A DNA stretch of 64,000 bases from Rhodococcus sp. H36-A4 (GTDB lineage Bacteria; Actinomycetota; Actinomycetes; Mycobacteriales; Mycobacteriaceae), in contig NZ_JAPVLQ010000004.1 in NCBI RefSeq assembly GCF_027158005.1, positions 406,723-470,722 of the forward strand, written 5' to 3'. Made by a program: the position numbers and the translations under genes. How positions within the stretch are numbered: position 1 is the stretch's first letter; each line of letters opens with the position of its first letter. Shown here piece after piece: positions 16,950 through 26,274 of the stretch. The notes beneath the pieces were generated by a model. It did no database searches, was not told where the DNA came from, and saw nothing but the letters and a program-made list of their open reading frames with translations.

Positions 16950-19055
16950 ATGAGCACCACCGAACCGTCGACGGTAGACCTGCGCGCAGATGCGGAGCGG
17001 CTCCTTCGGGAGCTGGCCGGGCCCACTGCCGGTCTTCGCGAAGATCAGTGGACGGCAATCGAGGCTCTCGTTGTTCATCGCCGCCGTGCGCTGGTGGTGC
17101 AACGCACTGGTTGGGGAAAGTCGGCGGTCTACTTCATCGCCGCAAAACTGCTCCGCGCTCAGGGACTCGGACCCACAGTCATTGTCTCACCGTTGTTGGC
17201 ACTGATGCGGAACCAGGTAGCTTCCGCCGAGCGCGCCGGTGTGCGGGCCGCAACCATCAACTCCGGGAACATGACCGAGTGGGAAGACGTCCATGCCGAT
17301 GTCGCTGCGGGCAGACTCGACGTGTTGCTCGTCAGCCCGGAGCGGCTCAACAACCCGGACTTCCGCGACCAGGTGCTGCCCTCACTTGCAGCAGACGCCG
17401 GCCTCGTGGTCGTAGACGAAGCGCACTGCGTTTCCGACTGGGGACATGACTTCCGTCCCGATTACCGACGCATTCGAACGCTCATATCCGAACTGCGCGA
17501 GGGGATTCCGGTCTTGGCTACCACTGCCACCGCAAATGACCGTGTCGTCGCCGATGTCGCCGCGCAACTCGGTGTCGGTGGCGGAGACACCCTCGTTCTC
17601 CGCGGCGGACTCGAACGCGAATCGCTCCACCTGTCGGTGGTCCAGATCGAGAACACCACCGAGCGCGCCGCGTGGCTCGCAGCTCATCTTGCCGAACTCC
17701 CGGGGTCAGGAATCATCTATGCCCTGACCGTCTCCGCAGCACGCGACCTCGCGAGCCTGCTGTCGGATCAGGGCTTCGCCGTGTCCGCGTACACCGGCCA
17801 GACCGACCCCACCGAACGCGAAGCGTTGGAATTGGACCTGCTGAACAACGAGGTCAAGGCCCTCGTAGCCACATCCGCACTGGGCATGGGCTTCGACAAA
17901 CCGGATCTGGGATTCGTCGTCCACATGGGCGCACCTTCGTCCCCCATCTCGTACTACCAGCAGGTCGGCCGTGCGGGTCGCGCCACCGACCGCGCCGAAG
18001 TCATCCTCTTGCCGGGCCACGAGGACAAGCAGATCTGGAGCTATTTCGCGTCCGTGGCCTTCCCGCGAGAACACGTCGTTCGGCAGGTCATCGACGCTCT
18101 CGACCCCGTCAAGCCGCAGTCGACCCCCGCGTTGGAACCGTTGGTGGATCTCAACCGGAGCCGACTCGAGATGGTTCTGAAGGTGCTCGACGTCGACGGG
18201 GCGGTTCAGCGCGTGCGAGGCGGATGGATTTCGACCGGTCAGTCGTGGGCTTACGATGCACCGCGTTACGAACGCCTGGAGCAAGCCAGGGACGCAGAAC
18301 AGCAAGCAATGGTCGACTATCAGCGCACCGATGGGTGCCGGATGGAATTCCTGCGGAGACAGTTGGACGATCCAGGCCTCGGCGCCGAGCCGAATCCGTG
18401 TGGCCGGTGCGACAACTGCACAGGAAAGGCTTACTCACCTCAGGTGGACGCCGCAGCTGTCCAGTCTGCGCGTGAGCGTCTCGATCGCCCGGGACTCGAC
18501 CTGCCTCCGCGAAAGCAATGGCCAAGCGGGATGAAGAAGCTCGGAGTCTCCCGCTCCGGCAAGATCACCGACGGCCCCGAGCCCGGCCGTGTTCTGGGCC
18601 GCCTCACCGACCTGGGTTGGGGTGGGCGCCTGCGAGCAGCCCTCGATGCACCCGACGGTCCAGCTCCCGACGCCCTCGTGCAGGCCTGCATCGCGGTACT
18701 GGCCTCGTGGGACTGGGCGAAGAGACCGACCTCCGTGATCGCGCTGGAATCGTCGACGCATCCGACGCTGGTTCGTTCGATCGCAGGCGAGTTGGCCCGC
18801 ATCGGACGGCTCGACGATCTCGGAACTCTCGCCCTGCGGCCGGACCATCCGCGAGTGACGGCCTCAAATTCGGCATTCCGTGTGGCCGGCCTCGTCGATT
18901 CCTGGCTCGTTCCAGACCTGAACGGGGTCTCCGGACCGATCCTTCTGGTGGACCTGGTCACCGATACGGGCTGGACTTTCACTTGCGCCGGCTCGGCCCT
19001 GCGCGCCGCAGGTGCAGATGCGGTACTCCCGTTTGCTCTGGCAACTCCGAAGTAG
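16950..19055 (+). CDS. recQ: ATP-dependent DNA helicase RecQ
   Basis: A 701-residue superfamily 2 helicase acting 3'-5' in recombination and repair. The Walker A region is QRTGWGKSAVYF and the motif II box is VVDEAHCVSDWGHDFRPDYRRI, with the RecQ-specific aromatic-rich loop. The motif VI segment is QQVGRAGRATDRAEV. A zinc-binding cluster CRMEFLRRQ...PCGRCDNC follows, then a C-terminal extension. The ATG at 16950 is in frame with the conserved core; the long open frame upstream overlaps crcB on the other strand and is not coding. It reads divergently from crcB and precedes ectA by about 205 bp. Confidence 0.93.
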   Translation: MSTTEPSTVDLRADAERLLRELAGPTAGLREDQWTAIEALVVHRRRALVVQRTGWGKSAVYFIAAKLLRAQGLGPTVIVSPLLALMRNQVASAERAGVRAATINSGNMTEWEDVHADVAAGRLDVLLVSPERLNNPDFRDQVLPSLAADAGLVVVDEAHCVSDWGHDFRPDYRRIRTLISELREGIPVLATTATANDRVVADVAAQLGVGGGDTLVLRGGLERESLHLSVVQIENTTERAAWLAAHLAELPGSGIIYALTVSAARDLASLLSDQGFAVSAYTGQTDPTEREALELDLLNNEVKALVATSALGMGFDKPDLGFVVHMGAPSSPISYYQQVGRAGRATDRAEVILLPGHEDKQIWSYFASVAFPREHVVRQVIDALDPVKPQSTPALEPLVDLNRSRLEMVLKVLDVDGAVQRVRGGWISTGQSWAYDAPRYERLEQARDAEQQAMVDYQRTDGCRMEFLRRQLDDPGLGAEPNPCGRCDNCTGKAYSPQVDAAAVQSARERLDRPGLDLPPRKQWPSGMKKLGVSRSGKITDGPEPGRVLGRLTDLGWGGRLRAALDAPDGPAPDALVQACIAVLASWDWAKRPTSVIALESSTHPTLVRSIAGELARIGRLDDLGTLALRPDHPRVTASNSAFRVAGLVDSWLVPDLNGVSGPILLVDLVTDTGWTFTCAGSALRAAGADAVLPFALATPK

Positions 19056-19149
19056 TCCTCGATATCGGTAAGACCACACTTGGCATCGGCCGGAGCAGGC
19101 CGAGTTATCGCACCCTCCTCGACCAGTTGCAACAGCAACAAGCCCAGTT

Positions 19150-19165
19150 TGTGACCAGTATCACA
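19150..19165. promoter_or_regulatory. Crp/GlxR-type binding site upstream of ectA
   Basis: TGTGA-CCAGTA-TCACA is a perfect match to the CRP-family half-sites TGTGA-N6-TCACA used by actinobacterial Crp/GlxR. It lies about 100 bp before the ectA start, where an activator could work. A smaller inverted repeat, GGTGT/ACACC at 19192-19206, lies closer to the gene. The site is seen in sequence; its regulatory role is inference. Confidence 0.6.
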
Positions 19166-19260
19166 TTCACGCTGCCACCTGCGAAAGGACGGGTGTTTTC
19201 GACACCAATTTCGCGAGGCACGTGAAATGCCAAGGGCACCTTGTTACGTTTACCTTTGCT

Positions 19261-21084
19261 ATGAAACCCGCACAGCTGAGAGCAACCACAGTCACTGCGC
19301 CGGACGCAGTGAAGTTTCGTAAGCCAAAGATCTCCGACGGAGTCCGGCTCTGGGAAATCGCAAGAGATTCAAAGGTGCTCGATCTCAATTCGAGCTATTC
19401 GTACGTTTTGTGGTGTCGAGACTTTGCAGCAACCTCGGTCGTATCCGACGTCGACTCTCGCGCAGTGGGATTCGTCACCGGCTACACCCGACAGGATTCT
19501 CCCACAACATTCTTCGTGTGGCAGGTCGCAGTCGACGCTGATCAACGGGGTAAGGGCCTTGCCGGCCGGATGCTGAACGAACTTCTCGATCGCCTTACCC
19601 CACAGGGCATCACACACCTGGAAACAACGATCAGCCCGGACAACGAAGCGTCGATCGCACTGTTCACGGCCCTTGCTCGAACACGAGGGACCGACATTGG
19701 AAAAACAGATCTGTTCGCGCCCGACGATTTTCCTGACAGCCACGAAGCAGAGGAACTCTACACAGTAGGGCCGGCCGACGTGCGCGCCAGCGAAAGGAAC
19801 ACGCAATACATGACAGACACGACCGACACCACCGAAAAGCCGGACGTATTCGAAACCATCGAGTCCGGCGTTCGTAGCTACAGCCGCCAGTGGCCGGCAG
19901 TGTTCAAAACTGCCAAGAATTCGACGCTGACCGACGAGAACGGGCGCGACTACCTCGACTTCTTCGGCGGGGCAGGCGCACTCAACTACGGCCACAACAA
20001 TCAAATCATGCAGGACGCGTTGGTCGACTACATCACCAGCGACGGCATCACACACGGCCTCGATATGTCCACGGTGGCCAAGCGTGAATTCCTCGAGACG
20101 TTCAAGAAGAATATTCTCGACCCGCGCGGCCTCGATTACAAAGTTCAGTTCCCAGGCCCGACCGGCACGAATGCCGTCGAAGCTGCACTGAAGTTGGCTC
20201 GCAAGGTCACCGGTCGCGAGTCGATCATCAACTTCACCAACGCTTTTCATGGCATGACGCTCGGTGCGCTCGCTGTCACCGGAAACTCGATGAAGCGAGC
20301 CGGCGCCGGAATCCCGTTGGTGCACAGCACACCGATGCCGTATGACAACTACTTCGGTGGAGTCAACGAGGACTTCCAGTGGTTCGAGCGCGTTCTCGAC
20401 GACTCGGGCAGTGGATTCAACCGCCCGGCAGCGGTCATCGTAGAGACCATCCAGGGCGAAGGCGGCATCAACGTCGCGCGACCGGAGTGGTTGCGCGCAC
20501 TGTCCGATCTCTGCTCGCGGCGCGACATCTTGCTGATCGTCGACGACGTTCAGATGGGTTGCGGCCGCACAGGCCAGTTCTTCTCCTTCGAGGACTCGGG
20601 CATCACGCCGGACATCGTCACCCTGTCGAAGTCGATCGGCGGCTACGGCATGCCGATGGCACTGACACTGTTCAAGCCAGAACTCGACGTCTGGGGCCCA
20701 GGCGAGCACAACGGCACCTTCCGCGGATTCAATCCCGGCTTCGTGACCTCGAAGGTCGCGATCGACCATTACTGGTCCGACGACAAGTTCGAGAAGGAGA
20801 TCCTCGCGAAGGGCGAGCACATTCGTGATCGCTTCATCGCGCTGTGCGCCAAGTACGAAGGCGTTTCCACTCGCGGTCGCGGCATGGTTCAGGCTCTCGT
20901 ATTCGACGATGCAGAACAAGCAGGCAAGGTCGCCAAGCTTGCTTACGAAGAGCACCTGCTGGTGGAAACTGCCGGCCCGAAGGACGAGGTTGTCAAACTT
21001 CTTCCGCCGCTGACCACCACGATCGAAGAGCTCGATCGCGGACTCGACATCCTCGAAGCTGCGACAGCAAAAGTCTGCTCGTAG
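19261..21084 (+). CDS. ectA: EctA-EctB joined reading frame: L-2,4-diaminobutyrate acetyltransferase continuous with EctB
   Basis: Residues 1 to about 170 are a GNAT acetyltransferase with the EctA signature LNSSYSYVLWCRDFAATSVV (residues 42-61) and the acetyl-CoA loop QRGKGLAG at 95-102. EctA acetylates 2,4-diaminobutyrate on its 4-amino group. After the usual EctA end (EELYTV) there is no stop. The frame runs through a short linker, ADVRASERNTQY, into EctB, so the whole frame could give a 607-residue protein. A ribosome site GAAAGGA just before the internal ATG at 19810 means EctB can also start on its own. The start at 19261 has no Shine-Dalgarno, and the transcript may be leaderless; a GTG at 19222 is the alternative. 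A single-base sequencing error at the junction cannot be excluded. Confidence 0.82.
   Translation: MKPAQLRATTVTAPDAVKFRKPKISDGVRLWEIARDSKVLDLNSSYSYVLWCRDFAATSVVSDVDSRAVGFVTGYTRQDSPTTFFVWQVAVDADQRGKGLAGRMLNELLDRLTPQGITHLETTISPDNEASIALFTALARTRGTDIGKTDLFAPDDFPDSHEAEELYTVGPADVRASERNTQYMTDTTDTTEKPDVFETIESGVRSYSRQWPAVFKTAKNSTLTDENGRDYLDFFGGAGALNYGHNNQIMQDALVDYITSDGITHGLDMSTVAKREFLETFKKNILDPRGLDYKVQFPGPTGTNAVEAALKLARKVTGRESIINFTNAFHGMTLGALAVTGNSMKRAGAGIPLVHSTPMPYDNYFGGVNEDFQWFERVLDDSGSGFNRPAAVIVETIQGEGGINVARPEWLRALSDLCSRRDILLIVDDVQMGCGRTGQFFSFEDSGITPDIVTLSKSIGGYGMPMALTLFKPELDVWGPGEHNGTFRGFNPGFVTSKVAIDHYWSDDKFEKEILAKGEHIRDRFIALCAKYEGVSTRGRGMVQALVFDDAEQAGKVAKLAYEEHLLVETAGPKDEVVKLLPPLTTTIEELDRGLDILEAATAKVCS
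19810..21084 (+). CDS. ectB: Diaminobutyrate--2-oxoglutarate transaminase EctB (internal start in the joined frame)
   Basis: A 424-residue class III aminotransferase making L-2,4-diaminobutyrate from aspartate semialdehyde with glutamate as donor, the first step of ectoine synthesis. Diagnostic segments are FFGGAGALNYGHNN, QFPGPTGTNAVEAALKLARK, IVDDVQMGCGRTGQFFSFE and the PLP lysine in TLSKSIGGYGMP. The ATG at 19810 has GAAAGGA 11 bases upstream and begins the usual EctB N-terminus (PDVFETIESGVRSY). It lies in the same frame as ectA. It catalyses the reverse of the reaction proposed for the class III aminotransferase at 12782, but the two proteins are clearly different family members. Confidence 0.93.
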   Translation: MTDTTDTTEKPDVFETIESGVRSYSRQWPAVFKTAKNSTLTDENGRDYLDFFGGAGALNYGHNNQIMQDALVDYITSDGITHGLDMSTVAKREFLETFKKNILDPRGLDYKVQFPGPTGTNAVEAALKLARKVTGRESIINFTNAFHGMTLGALAVTGNSMKRAGAGIPLVHSTPMPYDNYFGGVNEDFQWFERVLDDSGSGFNRPAAVIVETIQGEGGINVARPEWLRALSDLCSRRDILLIVDDVQMGCGRTGQFFSFEDSGITPDIVTLSKSIGGYGMPMALTLFKPELDVWGPGEHNGTFRGFNPGFVTSKVAIDHYWSDDKFEKEILAKGEHIRDRFIALCAKYEGVSTRGRGMVQALVFDDAEQAGKVAKLAYEEHLLVETAGPKDEVVKLLPPLTTTIEELDRGLDILEAATAKVCS

Positions 21085-21129
21085 AACACTTCTCACGTGT
21101 CGAATGTTTGCTGAAGGGAGCTACACCGC

Positions 21130-21528
21130 ATGATCGTACGTACCACCCAGGAAATCACCGGAACTGATCGAGACATCGAGAGCGAGGATGGACAGTGGCG
21201 CAGCAAGCGCATCATCCTCGGCGGTGACAGGGTCGGATTCTCGTTCCACGAAACGACCATCAAGGCCGGGACGGTGAACAACTTCCACTACGCCAATCAC
21301 GTCGAAGCTGTGTGGCTCATCGAAGGCGAAGGCACCCTTACCGATCGCGAAACCGGTGAAACCTACGAACTCGGTGCAGGATCGATGTACCTGCTGAACG
21401 GCAACGAGCGACACACCGTCGAGCCGCGTACGCAGATGCGCATGTTGTGCGTGTTCAACCCTCCCGTAGTGGGCAACGAAACCCATGACGAGAACGGTGT
21501 GTACCCCCTCATCGAGGTCCCCGCGTAA
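21130..21528 (+). CDS. ectC: L-ectoine synthase
   Basis: A 132-residue cupin that closes N4-acetyl-diaminobutyrate to ectoine by water elimination. Iron-ligand positions known from characterised EctC proteins appear as Glu59 (NHVEAVW), Tyr87 (SMYLLN) and His95 (ERHTVE). The ATG follows ectB by 45 bp with GAAGGGAG as ribosome site, so ectAB and ectC form one operon. There is no ectD after it; a large terminator and a sirtuin gene follow, so hydroxyectoine is not expected from this locus. Confidence 0.97.
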   Translation: MIVRTTQEITGTDRDIESEDGQWRSKRIILGGDRVGFSFHETTIKAGTVNNFHYANHVEAVWLIEGEGTLTDRETGETYELGAGSMYLLNGNERHTVEPRTQMRMLCVFNPPVVGNETHDENGVYPLIEVPA

Positions 21529-21574
21529 GTCGAAATCCTGACGTAGGTGAGGTGTCCACGTAGACGGACTCCGT

Positions 21575-21618
21575 ATAGCTCCGCCCCACTCGACTTCAGT
21601 CGAATGGGGCGGAGCTAT
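21575..21618 (+). terminator. Long hairpin terminator after ectC
   Basis: Outer arms ATAGCTCCGCCCCA (21575-21588) and TGGGGCGGAGCTAT (21605-21618) plus inner arms TCGAC and GTCGA around a TTCA loop give an almost continuous stem of 19 pairs, followed by TTCTG. It separates the ect operon from the sirtuin gene. Confidence 0.85.
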
Positions 21619-21736
21619 TTCTGCAGTCCGATCCGCTGAAGGGACCCAGCAGGGCTCGGCGCCGTAATTCGTGGGTTCCAAGCCTTCAGCTGACGACATC
21701 GACCCCCTGTGTCCACCTGCGCGCTACCCTGGTGAC

Positions 21737-22600
21737 GTGCCTGCCCCCGCTCGTTCAGCTGCCGCAGCGGCAACCCGACTCGACCAAGTGGTCGCACTGT
21801 TGTCGGGAAGATCCATCGCGGTCGTCTCCGGAGCCGGCATGTCCACCGACTCCGGTATCCCGGACTACCGGGGGCCGGACTCACCACCTCGTAACCCGAT
21901 GACCTATCAGCAGTTCACCGGCGATCACGAGTTCAGACGCCACTACTGGGCACGGAACCATGTCGGTTGGCGACATATGGATGCGGCAAGACCGAACGAC
22001 GGCCACCGCGCGCTGGCCCAGCTCGAGCGCCGAGGGATCGTTTCCGGGATCATCACCCAAAACGTAGACATGTTGCACACCAAAGCAGGTAGCCGAAGAG
22101 TCATCGACCTCCACGGCGTTTACGCGCGAGTACGGTGCCTGAACTGCGAGCGACTGGTTTCCCGCTTCGCTCTGGGACAACGCCTAAATCGCGAGAACCC
22201 TGACTTCCTCGACAGCGTCGCGCCGGCCGAAGGCGTCGAGATCGCCCCCGATGCCGACGCGATCATCACCAGCACCGCACACTTCCGGATGGTCGACTGC
22301 GAGTACTGCTCCGGCATTCTCAAACCGGACATCGTCTACTTCGGGGAGAGCGTGCCCAAGCCAAGAGTTGCCGACGCTTTCGACCTCGTCGATCAGTCCG
22401 ATGCACTTCTGGTTGTCGGATCTTCTTTGACGGTCATGTCGGGTCTACGGTTCGTCCGACGCGCGGCGAAGGCCGAGATCCCGATCGTGATCGTCAATCG
22501 CGGAATCACCCGGGGCGACGAATTCGCTACTCTGACAAGCAATGCCGGCTGCTCTGAAACGCTCACCGCACTCGTGGACACCCTGCCGTCACACCTCTGA
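21737..22600 (+). CDS. Sir2-family NAD-dependent protein deacylase
   Basis: A 287-residue sirtuin. The NAD-binding motif is VSGAGMSTDSGIPDYRGPD, followed by TQNVDMLHTKAG and the catalytic His in DLHGVYARV. Two zinc cysteine pairs are visible (RCLNC and DCEYC), and GSSLTV forms part of the Rossmann end. The pattern is that of class II (SIRT4-like) sirtuins. I chose the GTG at 21737, because TACCCT ends six bases before it as a -10 box, giving a leaderless transcript; an ATG at 21671 would place the promoter inside the gene. It converges on proB. A regulatory target is not evident. Confidence 0.9.
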   Translation: MPAPARSAAAAATRLDQVVALLSGRSIAVVSGAGMSTDSGIPDYRGPDSPPRNPMTYQQFTGDHEFRRHYWARNHVGWRHMDAARPNDGHRALAQLERRGIVSGIITQNVDMLHTKAGSRRVIDLHGVYARVRCLNCERLVSRFALGQRLNRENPDFLDSVAPAEGVEIAPDADAIITSTAHFRMVDCEYCSGILKPDIVYFGESVPKPRVADAFDLVDQSDALLVVGSSLTVMSGLRFVRRAAKAEIPIVIVNRGITRGDEFATLTSNAGCSETLTALVDTLPSHL

Positions 22601-22630
22601 ACGACAAGCGTCGCGGCGGTCGACAATAGA

Positions 22631-23764
22631 TCAGACCGGCACCAGATCGTCGGCATGCACCACTGGACGCTGTAGCTCGGGAGTGAGATCGCAACTGGAC
22701 CTACCGAGCATTCCGCTCAGCTCCGACGCGTCGTACGCCACCACTCCCCTAGCCACGAGTTCGCCATCCGGGCCGATCAGCGACACGACGTCGCCACCGT
22801 AGAACCGACCCTCGACGGCGGTGAGTCCCGCAGACAGTAGCGACCGCCGCTTCGTTGCGACCGCGTGTACGGCACCTGCGTCGAGGTATAGCTCACCTCG
22901 GGCGTCCGCAGCATGACGTACCCAGAATTTGCGCGAGGACAGTCGAGTGTAACGTGCGGTGAAAGCTGTGCCCACCGCAGCCGTCGTCAAAGCTTCCGCT
23001 GCGTCGGAAGCGGCTGCCAATAGAACCGGAACGCCTGCATCGGCCGCCAATCGGGCAGCGGACAGCTTGGACGCCATCCCGCCGGTTCCTAGCGCGCCTC
23101 CGGAACCGGCGACGACTCCATCGAGATCTTCCGGGCTCGCGACCTCGCGGATCAGGGTGGCGTCACCTTTGCGCGGGTCGCCGTCGTAGAGACCGTCGAC
23201 GTCGGACAACAACACCAGCGCGTCGGCACCGACGAGGTGCGCGACGAGCGCGGCGAGACGGTCGTTGTCACCGAATCGGATTTCCGTGGTCGCGACCGTG
23301 TCGTTCTCGTTGATCACGGCCACTGCCCCGAGCACACGCAACCGATCGAGGGTGCGCTGGGCGTTGCGATGATTCGTGCGCCGGGCAATGTCCTCAGCGG
23401 TGAGCAACACCTGGCCGACGGTTCGTCCGTATCTGGCGAACGAGGTACCCCAAGCGTGCGCAAGAGCAAGCTGGCCGACGCTCGCTGCGGCCTGTTTCGT
23501 CGCGAGATCGCGCGGACGGGTCGTCAGACCCAGTGGTGCGAGTCCGGCGCCGATGGCACCGGAGGACACAACCACGACATCGGATCCAGCACGCATTCGT
23601 GCTTCGACAGCATCGGCCAATCGGTCGAGCCTGTCGACGTCGAGTCCGCCGACCAGTGAGGTCAGCGCCGAGGAGCCGATTTTCACGACTACCCGTTTGG
23701 CACTGGCCACAGCGGTCCTGGCCCCAGTCGAATCCATTGCAACCGAAGAGGATTCAGAATTCAC
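22631..23764 (-). CDS. proB: Glutamate 5-kinase
   Basis: First enzyme of proline synthesis, phosphorylating glutamate with ATP; feedback-inhibited by proline in the family. The 377-residue protein has an amino acid kinase domain ([10 protein letters not shown] near the start, [45 protein letters not shown]) and a C-terminal PUA domain from about residue 295. The GTG at 23764 lies 13 bp after the obg stop, so obg and proB are one unit. An ATG at 23737 is an alternative start. Confidence 0.96.
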   Translation of the reverse strand: MNSESSSVAMDSTGARTAVASAKRVVVKIGSSALTSLVGGLDVDRLDRLADAVEARMRAGSDVVVVSSGAIGAGLAPLGLTTRPRDLATKQAAASVGQLALAHAWGTSFARYGRTVGQVLLTAEDIARRTNHRNAQRTLDRLRVLGAVAVINENDTVATTEIRFGDNDRLAALVAHLVGADALVLLSDVDGLYDGDPRKGDATLIREVASPEDLDGVVAGSGGALGTGGMASKLSAARLAADAGVPVLLAAASDAAEALTTAAVGTAFTARYTRLSSRKFWVRHAADARGELYLDAGAVHAVATKRRSLLSAGLTAVEGRFYGGDVVSLIGPDGELVARGVVAYDASELSGMLGRSSCDLTPELQRPVVHADDLVPV

Positions 23765-23777
23765 CGGAACCTACACT

Positions 23778-25226
23778 TCACTCTTCGGGGTCGAGTCCGC
23801 GGCGGGCTCGACGTGCGTGTTTGCGCTCGTCCGCACCGATTCGCTCCACCTGATCGAGCCTCGCATCGGTGCCACGACCGGTCATGGTGATCTCCACACC
23901 CGCCGGCGTCTGTGGCTCCCAATCGAAGGAGACATCACCGATGGTCACAGATGCACCCGGCTGAGCGCCCTTCTTGATCAGCGCATCCTCGACGCCGAGG
24001 CGGGCGAGACGGTCAGCCAGGTAGCCGACTGCTTCGTCGTTGCTGAACTGTGTCTGGAGCACCCAACGCTCCGGGCGCGTGCCGAGAACGATGAACCCAC
24101 CCTCGACATCGGGATCCTTGATGACCTGGAAACCCTCTTCGTTGCGTGCGACAGGACGAAGCACCGGTCGGCGCTTCTCGGCCGGAGGATGAGCGAGACG
24201 GTAGTCCTCGACCATTTTGCCCAGCGCGAAGATCAAGGGCTTGAGGCCTTCACGGGTGATCGTCGAGATTGTGTAAACAGGCCATCCGCGGGCCTCGAAC
24301 TCCGGCGTCACCATCTCGGCGAGCTCGGCGCCCTCGGGAATATCAGCTTTGTTGAGCACGACGATGCGCGGCCGATCGGCTAGGTCGCCGAGACTCGCGT
24401 CGCCCAACATTGCCGGCTTGTAGGCCGCCAACTCCGCTTCGAGGGCATCGACGTCGGAGATGGGATCTCGACCCGGATCCAGGGTTGCGCAGTCGACGAC
24501 GTGCGCCAGAACGGCGGTACGCTCGAGATGTCGAAGGAATTCGAGACCGAGGCCCTTTCCTTCGCTCGCGCCGGGAATCAATCCGGGGACGTCGGCCACC
24601 GTGTAGGTGGTGTCACCGCTCGAGACGACGCCGAGGTTCGGAACCAACGTGGTGAACGGGTAATCGGCGATCTTCGGCTTCGCGGCAGAGAGCACCGACA
24701 CCAGCGAGGACTTGCCTGCAGACGGGAAGCCGACGAGACCGATATCGGCGACCGACTTGAGCTCGAGCACCACATCGCGCTCGATACCTTCTTCACCGAG
24801 CAGCGCAAATCCAGGTGCGCGACGCGCCTTCGAGGCGAGCGCGGCGTTGCCCAACCCACCGCGACCACCGGGTGCAGCAGCGTATCGAGTGCCCTCGCCG
24901 ATCATGTCGGCCAGGATGCGACCATCCTTGTCGAGCACCACAGTTCCGTCGGGCACCTTGAGGATCAGATCCTCGCCGTTGGAGCCTTCGCGGTTGCCGC
25001 CCATGCCCTGGGTTCCATTGCTGGCTTTGGCATGCGAATTGAAGTGGAAGTCCAAGAGTGTGTGGACATTGCTGTCGACGACGAAGATGACGCCGCCGCC
25101 CTGCCCACCGTTTCCACCGTCTGGACCACCGAGCGGTTTGAACTTCTCGCGGTGAACCGAAGAGCAGCCGTTGCCGCCTTTACCGGCGCTGACGTGCAGC
25201 ACCACGCGGTCGATGAATCGTGACAT
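23778..25226 (-). CDS. obg: Obg/CgtA ribosome-assembly GTPase
   Basis: A 482-residue essential GTPase involved in 50S assembly and stress responses. It has the glycine-rich Obg fold (residues 1-160, with GGNGGQGG and GGRGGLGN). The G domain has GFPSAGKSS (G1), the switch region [16 protein letters not shown] (G3) and NKAD (G4). The actinobacterial C-terminal OCT domain (about 350-430) and a basic tail follow. It lies downstream of rpmA, as in most bacteria. A 181-bp gap precedes it. Confidence 0.97.
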   Translation of the reverse strand: MSRFIDRVVLHVSAGKGGNGCSSVHREKFKPLGGPDGGNGGQGGGVIFVVDSNVHTLLDFHFNSHAKASNGTQGMGGNREGSNGEDLILKVPDGTVVLDKDGRILADMIGEGTRYAAAPGGRGGLGNAALASKARRAPGFALLGEEGIERDVVLELKSVADIGLVGFPSAGKSSLVSVLSAAKPKIADYPFTTLVPNLGVVSSGDTTYTVADVPGLIPGASEGKGLGLEFLRHLERTAVLAHVVDCATLDPGRDPISDVDALEAELAAYKPAMLGDASLGDLADRPRIVVLNKADIPEGAELAEMVTPEFEARGWPVYTISTITREGLKPLIFALGKMVEDYRLAHPPAEKRRPVLRPVARNEEGFQVIKDPDVEGGFIVLGTRPERWVLQTQFSNDEAVGYLADRLARLGVEDALIKKGAQPGASVTIGDVSFDWEPQTPAGVEITMTGRGTDARLDQVERIGADERKHARRARRGLDPEE

Positions 25227-25407
25227 GACTGCCTTCGATCCTTCCTCGGTCGAGAATGCGACCGAAATATTTCGATGCCCACAAATACGATAAGGGCGGA
25301 CCGGGCATTTTCACCCTGGTCCACCCTCATCGTCGAGTTCGAGCGCGTCGAGATTTTCGCGGCGTAAGCCTCACGAAAATTTCCAGACGCAGATTGTGCA
25401 GCGGAGA

Positions 25408-25671
25408 CTAGGCCTCTACTGCGACCGGAACGATGTTCACGGTCTTGCGTCCACGCTTGGCGCCGAATTCGACTGCGCCTGCGGACAGAGCGAACAAAGT
25501 GTCGTCGCCGCCACGGCCGACGTTGACGCCGGGATGAAAGTGCGTGCCGCGCTGACGAACCAGGATCTCGCCTGCGCTGACGGTCTGGCCGCCGAAACGC
25601 TTGACGCCGAGGCGCTGCGCATTCGAATCGCGACCGTTACGGGAGCTTGATGCACCCTTCTTATGTGCCAT
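25408..25671 (-). CDS. rpmA: 50S ribosomal protein L27
   Basis: An 87-residue L27 whose N-terminus begins [23 protein letters not shown] and reaches toward the peptidyl transferase centre. [20 protein letters not shown] is also typical. It lies 60 bp after rplU and upstream of obg. No N-terminal cleavage extension of the Firmicute type is present. Confidence 0.98.
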   Translation of the reverse strand: MAHKKGASSSRNGRDSNAQRLGVKRFGGQTVSAGEILVRQRGTHFHPGVNVGRGGDDTLFALSAGAVEFGAKRGRKTVNIVPVAVEA

Positions 25672-25731
25672 GTTGCATACCCTCCTCGGGGTGAAAGTCA
25701 GCGCTGAAAAGTCAGTACTGAACAGACCTGG

Positions 25732-26043
25732 TTACTTGATGCCGGTGACCTTCAGGACAGTGAGCTTCTGCCTGTGTCCCTGACGCTTGTGGTAGCCGGT
25801 CTTGTTCTTGAACTTGTGGATGCGGATCTTCGGACCCTTGGTGTGCTCGACGACCTCACCGGTTACCGAGATCTTCGCCAGCTTGTCGGCATCGGTGGTC
25901 AGATCGGATCCGTCTACGACGAGGACCGGAGCAAGCGAGACAGCAGTGCCGGGCGCTCCCTCGATCTTCTCGACCTTGACGAGGTCACCAACAGCGACCT
26001 TGTACTGCTTTCCGCCGGTCTTGACGATCGCGTACGTTGCCAT
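25732..26043 (-). CDS. rplU: 50S ribosomal protein L21
   Basis: A 103-residue L21, starting [16 protein letters not shown] with the conserved [16 protein letters not shown] stretch near the C-terminus. The ATG at 26043 is the family start; the frame open to 26199 is leader. AGGGG lies upstream as ribosome site. It is the first gene of the rplU-rpmA pair and sits downstream of rne in conserved order. Confidence 0.98.
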   Translation of the reverse strand: MATYAIVKTGGKQYKVAVGDLVKVEKIEGAPGTAVSLAPVLVVDGSDLTTDADKLAKISVTGEVVEHTKGPKIRIHKFKNKTGYHKRQGHRQKLTVLKVTGIK

Positions 26044-26242
26044 CGGAGGGCTACCCCTTGCTTCTTCGAACTTGCTCGCATTGCCCATGGCAACACGACT
26101 GGTCTGGATCGTGCATGTGATTCTTGCGGTATTTCTTGCGGTGTTACTTACTACCGGGTGCGTCCGCCGCCGCACTCGAACGAAAGGCCGTCGAGGCACA
26201 GCAGAAAATTGTCACCGGCAGCGACCTTGTCAGGTTACGGCA

Positions 26243-26271
26243 GACGGGCAGTCGTGGTCAAACTGCCCGTC
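26243..26271 (-). terminator. Hairpin after rne
   Basis: Perfect 10-bp arms GACGGGCAGT (26243-26252) and ACTGCCCGTC (26262-26271) with a 9-nt loop start 3 bases after the rne stop codon. There is no T-run, which is common for actinobacterial terminators. Confidence 0.7.
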
Positions 26272-26274
26272 GAC

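Noticed and set aside
19369..21096. 575-codon open frame antisense to ectAB
   Set aside because: It lies entirely opposite two well-matched ectoine genes. GC-rich codon use with G/C at third positions keeps the opposite strand free of stops, and the translation shows no family resemblance.
21529..21736. A possible ectD (ectoine hydroxylase) after ectC
   Set aside because: The stretch holds a terminator hairpin and the sirtuin promoter. No dioxygenase frame is present here or elsewhere in the window.
1..22600. Mobile-element or genomic-island boundaries for the accessory block
   Set aside because: No transposase, integrase, tRNA-associated direct repeats or clear insertion-sequence ends were seen, so I describe it only as an accessory interval.
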